From NCBI GenBank assembly GCA_017354895.1, contig CP071499.1:2170001-2234000 (forward strand): a stretch of 64,000 nt of DNA, given 5' to 3'. Within the stretch, counting starts at the first letter, position 1; the number at the start of each line of letters is the position of its first letter. The notes beneath the pieces are model-generated. The model searched no databases. It had not been told where the DNA came from and saw nothing but the letters and a program-made list of their open reading frames with translations. This stretch comes from Podospora comata (lineage: Eukaryota > Ascomycota > Sordariomycetes > Sordariales > Podosporaceae). Made by a program: the position numbers and the translations under genes. Positions 57,843 to 64,000 of the stretch are shown here, one piece after another.

Positions 57843-59307
57843 CTACTGGCGGGAGTAGGTCTGCTTGGGGAAGGGGTAACTGGGAGGGGGGGGGTTAGCT
57901 GAGGTCATTCTTTTGAGTGAGGAGGATTTGGTTTGGGGAAAGTAGGGCTAGGGGAATAAGGGGCAGCGGAAAGTATTCTTCAGTAGCAGCAGTAGTAGTC
58001 GTTGCGCTTTTGCTTTTGTGCTCGCAAAAATAACACAGACTGATCAACCGAACTATTGTGTGTGCTTTTCCTTTGTGCGGGTTGTGCGACATGTAAGGGA
58101 AAGAGGGGGGAACAACTTACGAAGGACCCAACTCCTGAATGCTCAGACGAGCCAACCACTGGCCCATGTTGACAGCCTCGTCAAGGGGGTGACCATCAAC
58201 AATGCCAGCGCAGAAACCGCCAGCAAAAGCATCACCAGCACCGTTGGTGTCGTTGATGAGCTCCTTGGCGAGCTCGTGAACAGGGTACTCCTTGACCTCA
58301 TCCTCACCCTGAATGGCAACAACGGTAGGCTCGGTACCCTGAGTGATGATAGCCACACGCTTCCGCTGGGTGTTGATCTTGGGCAGGTTGGCGAGCGCCT
58401 TGGCGATCTCCTTGACATCCGTCAAACCAAGCCCATGGCTCTCAGAGTACGCAGCCGCCTCGCCCTCATTACCAATGACATAATCCCAATACGGCGCCGA
58501 GGCATCGAGCGGCTCCTTGAAGAACTGGCAGATGAACGGGGCGGACAAGCTCAAGATGAACGGCTTGTTCTTCTCGGCCGCCTGCTTAGCCAGCTCCTGG
58601 ATCGCGGGGGGGCAGACGGTGAAGTGGTACCCGCCGACGTAGTAGGCCTCTGCGTTCTCGACGAGAGCCCAGATGTCTGGGCGCTTGAGGTGCTCGAGGT
58701 CGTAGTGGTTGGCGGCGCCGAGCTCGGTGACCATGGAGCGGTTGTGGCCCGTGATGACGACGCCGCAGCGGCCGGTGGGGATCTTGGGGTCTACGCGGTA
58801 CTCGACCCGGAGGCCGACCTGCTTGACGGCATCGCGGAGGATGGCGGCGTACTTGTCGTCGCCGGCGCCGCCGAGGTAGACGACAGAGTTGGGTGCGAGG
58901 ATGTACTGGGCTCCGCGGGCGGTGTTTTGAGCGGCGCCGCCGGCGATGAGCTTGGCGTCGTAGTTGTTGAGGAGGTCCTCGTAGATGGGGAGGTGCTTCT
59001 CCTCGGCGAGGATGGCGTCGTTGGGCTTGAGGCCGTATTTTTCGAGGAGGGCCTCGTCGCCAAAGGCTTGGATATCTGGGGGGGTTAGTTAGCATAGGTG
59101 TACTCGGGAATAAATTGTAGATATCATATATTGCGGAAGAAGCGGGGGATGTTGACCGCCCTTGCCCCCCGGAGAGGTCGGCCCCATGGAATGGAAGCTC
59201 CCAGACCAAAATTATGAGCTCAAAAACACAACACCAATGAAAATCGCAACCTTACCAAGGAGAGGGTTCTCCAAGCAGAGCAGTCTGTAGTCCTTGGTGG
59301 CGGCCAT
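57843..59307 (-). CDS. ADO1: adenosine kinase
   Basis: Exons 59256-59307, 58121-59075 and 57843-57879 give 347 aa, the usual length. It phosphorylates adenosine to AMP, recycling adenosine released by the methylation cycle. PfkB/ribokinase marks: N-terminal LLCLENPLLGDIQAFGDEALLEKY (formed across exon 1/2), GGAAQNTARGAQ, GGAGDDKYA, and the C-terminal signature DTNGAGDAFAGGFCAG with the catalytic Asp. The last exon adds only YPFPKQTYSRQ, the conserved tail of fungal adenosine kinases, after a long 241-nt intron; stopping at the TAA inside that intron would lose it. The first intron is 180 nt. The large-intron pattern differs from the neighbours. Confidence 0.95.
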
Positions 59308-60153
59308 TGTGATGTATGGGCGGTGTGTATGTGGTGAAGGAGGTGTGTGGAAGTTCAGGAAAGAATTTGTGCCCCTCTGTTGGATGGAAGTTGGACGGCA
59401 GCTTTACAACCCAGAAGGCGGGGCAATAATAAACAGGTGGGGTTGGAACCGGTGCCGCCATCGGACTTTTTACTGAAGCCCCGCGAACCCCTGGTCAGCC
59501 CGGAGTATGAAAGCTTGGCAGAGGGCCGAAGAGCTGAATATGTCGCCGATCTTATTCGGTGCATGTTACGGAGAAATGTCTTTCTGGAAGGGTTGCTGGT
59601 GGCTGACAATGACGATGCTTAGCATTGTGGTTGTTGTGAGGCCGAGAAAGCTCTCCAAAGCTTGTCCCTAGCATCCATCACCCATCTACTAGCACAGGAC
59701 AACCACGAAGACAACTGACGTCAGCAGGAAAAGGCAGAGCGTCGTTCACTCATATCGTATTCACCCTCGAATAGATAGAGGGGGTATCATCACCGCAACT
59801 AAGGTAATCACCCGGCCAAGTACATCAATGCCCAGTCACGGCTCGAACAGGGAGGATCTCTCCACTCGCGTTTGCCCCGAAGTGAAGTGTTTCCTTGATT
59901 CCCGAGTTCCCCTGATGCATTGCCGACCTGACCTGACCTGACCTGACCTGACCTCTTCCCCCTGACCAGATAACTTTTCAACAAGCTTTCGTGCCGACCG
60001 TCTTTTGGGAATCCTTTTATTTCATTTACGGCCATGATGCTTGCAGAAAAAGCAAGTCCCCCGTCCGATTCGGCAGTCCCGTAACTACAAAGCAACAAAG
60101 ACCAATGCAATCCGTTGAACCCCTTGCCCAGATGTAGAACCGAGAAACACCCC
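59308..60153. other. intergenic, adenosine kinase promoter and uL2 3' flank
   Basis: Both flanking genes run leftward. It includes a (CCTGA)n run at 59926-59953 that lies in or near the uL2 3' untranslated region. No gene recognised. Confidence 0.55.
59926..59953. repeat. (ACCTG)n pentanucleotide repeat
   Basis: Five to six tandem ACCTG units. Confidence 0.9.
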
Positions 60154-61161
60154 TTACTCCTTCGTCTTCTGGGTACCACGCAGCAGACCCGTTCTGCGGG
60201 CAGCAATGAGACCCGCCTTTTGACCCTGGGCGGCGTATCTGGAAATGGTAGACGCCTTACCGATATGCTGGTGGTTACCCTGTACAAGTGTGTCAGCTCT
60301 GCGATACAAACCATGTGGGTTGTCAGAATGGCACTTACACCACCGTGAGGATGGTCGACGGGGTTCATGGCAACACCACGAGTCTTGGGCCATCTGTTGC
60401 GCTTGACAGCGAACTTGTGCTTGGCACGAGAAGCCTTGAGGAGGGGCTTGTCGGTTCTGCCACCACCGGCAACGATACCGATCATGCCGCGAGCGCTGGA
60501 GCTGACGACCTTCTTGGCGCCGGAGGGGAGCTTGATGCGGGTCTTGCCCTCATCGGGGTTGTGGCCGACAACGGTGATGTAGTTGCCGGAGGTGCGGCCG
60601 AGCGCACCACGGTCACCGACCTTTTCCTCGACGTTGGAGACGACGGTACCCTCGGGGACGGAAGCGAGGGGGAGGACGTTGCCGATGGTAAGAGCGGCGT
60701 TCTTGCCGGCGTAGATGAACTGGCCGGTGTACATGCCTTCGTTGGCAATGAAGGTCTCTGTGACCTTCTTGAACTTGTAGGGCGAGTTGAACTGAACGCG
60801 GGCAAGGGGAGCACCACGGCCGGGGTCGTGGATGATCTCCTTCACGATACCGCGAACGTAGCCATGACGCTCGGCGAAATCGAGAGATCTGAACTTGGCG
60901 GGTGCCTTGTTCAGGCGGGTGTTGGCAGTGAAGATACTGCCGCGACCCTTACGCTGGTTGCGGATCTGAAGTCGAACGAAAAGCAACGGTTAGCCGCCAT
61001 TTCCAATTTCCCAAGATGTTCCCCAACTCTCGATGCCGCCATCAATTTTCTAATCGGTCGGTCGGCGCAACAACTCGCTTTCTCGGTGCCGAATCGAATC
61101 TCGTGGTGTATCGAAAAGTGGTTGGAATTGAAGCTGAGGTAGTACTTACGACGCGTCCCAT
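60154..61161 (-). CDS. uL2: 60S ribosomal protein uL2 (L2/L8)
   Basis: Exons 61150-61161, 60339-60965 and 60154-60279 give 254 aa, the family length. uL2 sits near the peptidyl transferase centre of the large subunit. The first exon holds only four codons (MGRV), a layout common in fungal ribosomal protein genes, followed by a 184-nt intron, then [43 protein letters not shown], and the catalytic-centre loop region with [16 protein letters not shown], which spans the last 59-nt intron. The His in this loop is the conserved His of uL2. The gene is divergent from the DDT-like gene. Alternative names RPL2 or RPL8 apply depending on species. Confidence 0.96.
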
Positions 61162-63299
61162 CTTGCCCTGCCTACCTTGGTGATGTGAAAGGGACGGGGT
61201 TGACTCGGTGGTTGAGAAAGGCAGAGGTTGCGACTCGAGAATGTCTAGATCAGTGAAGCGATATTTTTGCCAAATTTCTGTGTGGACTGGCCCTGTGCCA
61301 CAATTGGTTCGCTGTGGCTGTGGGGTGCCCTAACGCGGGGAGCTGTGTGGCTGCCAGCACTTGAGCCACTCAGCTGCCGAGTTTGGCGACCCACTCGGTC
61401 AGTTCGCTGACGTAAAGCTGGCTTCTTTATGCCAAGCGGGAGCTCTGTCTTTGACTTCAGACGATGAATTCGAGATGCAAGGTCTCAACAATCAAGCTGC
61501 AAAACTTATAGCATATTGAGTTTGATATCTCGTATTTCACTTGCAAGATTGTACCATCATGCAGCCACTTCAAATTTCTTGAACAAAGCATCCCCCTCTT
61601 CCAATGTGCCCATGGCAGGACCCCATTCTCCTCTCACTCTCTTTTGATTGATAGACGAGCGAGCCCAGAGCACCTACAGTGTCAGATACCAGCAGTTGGT
61701 ATCATATTCGCACAGTACGTGCAGTGCCTCCAAGATGGGGTGAGTGCCGCCGACCGTGATCTCCCATCATCGTCGTCTCGTCTCCAGAACGCCCAACATC
61801 ATCAAAATGACAGCACAAACACGCAGGGAATCATCAGCACGACTGCTGACTTAACTTACACACTATTCATGGATCGCCTTGCATTCCTTCTGTCGTCACA
61901 TTCATGGTTTCACTTTTACTCAATGCTAACGGCGCTGTAGGTGCAAGATATATTTGCCATGAAAAGAGCCAACAGTTTGGCTGTTGCGCGCATTTCTGTC
62001 GAATCGCCATGTTTTTTTTTCCGGGGGTGAGCATATTGCTACTCCATGGGTTTTGATGTGTGGGACCGGCTGCCAGTGAGAGAGCTGCGGCGCGTTTTAT
62101 GTCAATCAACCACGATCAAGCGATCGAAGAGTGCAGCCCGATCCGTGGTGGTGGAGACCACTCTCACATTCACCAAACCAAACGCGGACTCCTCCGCAAC
62201 CCGGCAGATTGACTGCAAGCCAACTCACTCGAGGTTTCTGCAAGGCTGGTCTTATGTACAAGACTCTGGTCGAACCAGAAAGCCAGTGTGGGATGGCTTA
62301 TCAGCGTCCCGTCATATCCTGTTTCCTTTCTGATGACCAGTTATGCCTTCATTGCTGTTTCCCGTGATTTTTGAAAAAGCTATTCGACGGTTTGGAATAC
62401 GCAAAGTTGCTGGTCTTGAAGGTGGGGGTCCCTTCGTTGGCTGTTTGCCGTCTCATGAGGAAGAGGACACCGTCTGGGGAGGGTGCTGGGTGATAAAACA
62501 CTGGAAGCTGATATGAGCATATCGCGGTTGGAGAAGTTGGCATTGGTTGGGCCACAACACCAAGGGTTGAGGCGGAATGTGAGGAGCGGGTCATTTGGAC
62601 AAGCTTCCAGGGCGAGCGAGCCCTTTTGGGCATTGTCGAAACCCACCGTTACCCGCTGCCGGCCGGGTGTACAAGTCAACCCCTTGACCATAACATCAAC
62701 ACACGCAGCCAATGGCTACCTCGGACACAACACAGACCAGCCATCCAGCCTCGTGCCTCACGGGTAGGGCACAATGAGCGGTCAATGAAAAACCTCATCG
62801 TCACAAATCGTCTTCGGTTGGATGGAGGGTATCGTCAGTAAGAGGCTCTTGGTGGCTTTCTGGGCACTGTTCAGGACAAGTAGAATGATGGTGATGGAAG
62901 GTGGTGATGGAAGTGAGACTGGCTCGTGCCATGAGCTTCAAGCAGGCAGACCGAGGGATGTGGACAAACCGGGCCTGTGCTTGCCACGGCAAGACAACCT
63001 GAAGAGGAGAATGCAAGATATTTTAGCTTGTCTGGGAGCAAGAGGCCCAGAGGTAACCTTTAGTTTTAAGTTAGCCAACCTATCATGTTCTTTGGGCTCT
63101 TGGTGAAAGTAGCAAGGTAGGCTGGGAGGGCCCTGGCCATTATCGCTCGGCCGGTACGTAATTTCTTGCAGCCGATCGACCTTCCTCCATCTTTCTCTCC
63201 TACAACCTCCACACCTGTCTCTCGACTTGCGCTTGCTGCCACCGTCCACCCACCTCAGCAAACGCCCATTAACCGACAATAGCGTTGACGCTCAACAAA
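61162..63299. promoter_or_regulatory. divergent intergenic region, uL2 / DDT-like gene
   Basis: About 2.1 kb carrying both presumed promoters. Open frames are short and without motifs; no RNA gene was recognised. Confidence 0.5.
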
Positions 63300-64000
63300 A
63301 TGGCCGACGACGATTCTTCAGATCTCTCGTCTATTTCATCGCTATCGGCGCCTCCTAGTGACGATGAGTCTGGTCTCGAATTGACCAAGGAAAAGGGCAT
63401 TCTGAAGTTCTTCCACAAGATCGATCGCAACCCTGCCTTGGAACCCAAGGAGAAGACACCGCCCCGACCCAAGAGAGAGCCATCGCCACCACACGAATAT
63501 GTGCTAGCTGACAACCCCGACATCGCTGTACGTATTTCTGGCATCATTCGCGTCATTGAAGCGTTGCGACGCGAAAGATCGCGCACAGCGTGCCCCCCTG
63601 CGAGGGCTAGATAGCTGTCCCGCGGCAGCTATGTGGGGGACCAAGCTGACTTTTTTGTGTGCTCACAGTTTATCGTAATGTTCCGCGCCCGATTCGCCGA
63701 AGCTTTCCCCAAAAGTCTGGCGAACTTTGGACCGCAAGAGCTGGAGCGCGATGTCGTCGATTCTGTTCCTGGCGAGCGCGTCGAGCACTTTTTGTGCGCC
63801 ATCTTGGGGCTTTTGCTGAACAGGAAGCAGGATGTCAAGTACGTCATTTCCAAGCTGCGGAGGCTATCGAAAACCTATTTGATCTGAACAAACCGCTGAT
63901 TCCATCCGGTGCATAGGCCTGGCCACTACAATCGCGCGTTGGAGGAGGCTGTTCAGTCGCACAAGGGACAGTGGGCGAGGGATTGGGAGAGCCGAAACCC
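63300..64000 (+). CDS. DDT-like domain protein, 5' part only
   Basis: Three exons are visible (63300-63527, 63669-63838, 63917 to the window end), introns 141 and 78 nt; the gene is cut by the edge. It starts MADDDSSDLSSISS, an acidic Ser-rich N-terminus, then KEKGILKFFHKIDRNP and a Pro/Lys/Glu linker. The following segment (FIVMFRARFAEAFPKSLANFGPQELERDVV, EHFLCAILGLLLNRKQDV, PGHYNRALEEAVQSHKGQWARDWESRNP) has the helix pattern of a DDT domain, found in ISWI-type and related chromatin factors. That assignment is by pattern and the rest of the protein is missing, so the identity remains open. Start chosen at the ATG with context CAAAATGGCC. Confidence 0.8.

Noticed and set aside
58018-59088. 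356-codon plus-strand frame over the adenosine kinase gene
   Set aside because: Antisense shadow of the kinase exon; all kinase motifs lie on the minus strand.
60288-61142. 284-codon plus-strand frame over uL2
   Set aside because: Antisense shadow of a ribosomal protein with strong codon bias.
60966-61149. snoRNA inside the uL2 first intron
   Set aside because: The intron is long enough, but I could not find a convincing C/D or H/ACA box pair by eye.
1-64000. Retroelements, virus-derived elements, DNA transposons or toxin genes
   Set aside because: I saw no reverse transcriptase, integrase, transposase, capsid-like or toxin motifs and no long terminal repeats anywhere in the window.

Overview
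The window is nuclear DNA of a filamentous ascomycete. Genes are intron-poor to moderately interrupted: introns are mostly 48-100 nt with GTRNGT donors and CTRAC-type branch sites shortly before the acceptor. ATG starts sit in CAMMATGG-like contexts, and the gene set is typical of Pezizomycotina (DUF3716, DUF4419, TSC10-type reductase, NRC-1/STE11 MAPKKK, NUO-14.8). Protein features fit a Sordariomycete, probably Sordariales; this is an inference from family resemblance. No prokaryotic, viral or secondary-metabolite cluster signal was seen.

Layout. 1-2556: no gene recognised. 2.5-10.5 kb: an AT-hook/DUF3716 gene (-), a DUF4419 gene (+), 3-ketodihydrosphingosine reductase (-), and divergently from it SAS10/UTP3 (+). 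10.6-13.2 kb: tRNA-Gln and an intron-bearing tRNA-Leu flank a gene for a disordered hydrophilic protein. 13.5-15.0 kb: a secreted SGNH/GDSL hydrolase (-) with an apparent one-base frameshift in a G6 run. 16.8-19.7 kb: STE11/NRC-1 MAPKKK (-). 23.5-27.7 kb: a large PH-like/LRR protein (+). 28.1-28.6 kb: two diverged copies of a repeat with tRNA-like A and B boxes. 29.1-29.6 kb: BET5 (-). 30.6-32.9 kb: a CaMKK-type kinase (+). 37.9-39.5 kb: a HAL4/SAT4-type kinase (+) behind a 5 kb gap with an upstream ORF. 43.2-44.7 kb: a Q-rich fungal regulator-like protein (-). 49.1-64 kb is a dense housekeeping block: RPC19 (+), complex I NUO-14.8 (-), BUD31 (+), a ZNF511-like zinc finger protein (-), an EST1/SMG7-like NMD factor (+), adenosine kinase (-), ribosomal protein uL2 (-), and the 5' part of a DDT-like protein (+) running off the end.

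Functionally the window mixes signalling (three unrelated protein kinases of MAPK, Ca2+/AMPK-like and K+ transport-regulator type within 23 kb, all with long flanking regions) with RNA biology (SAS10, RPC19, BUD31, SMG7-like, uL2) and basic metabolism. There is no operon-like logic. Several neighbours are divergent and could share promoters (TSC10/SAS10, NUO-14.8/BUD31, ZNF511-like/SMG7-like, uL2/DDT-like). I found no convincing new multi-gene system. The best leads are the SGNH frameshift, the RIP-like repeat pair, the upstream ORFs of the HAL4-like and SMG7-like genes, and a few very small exons.
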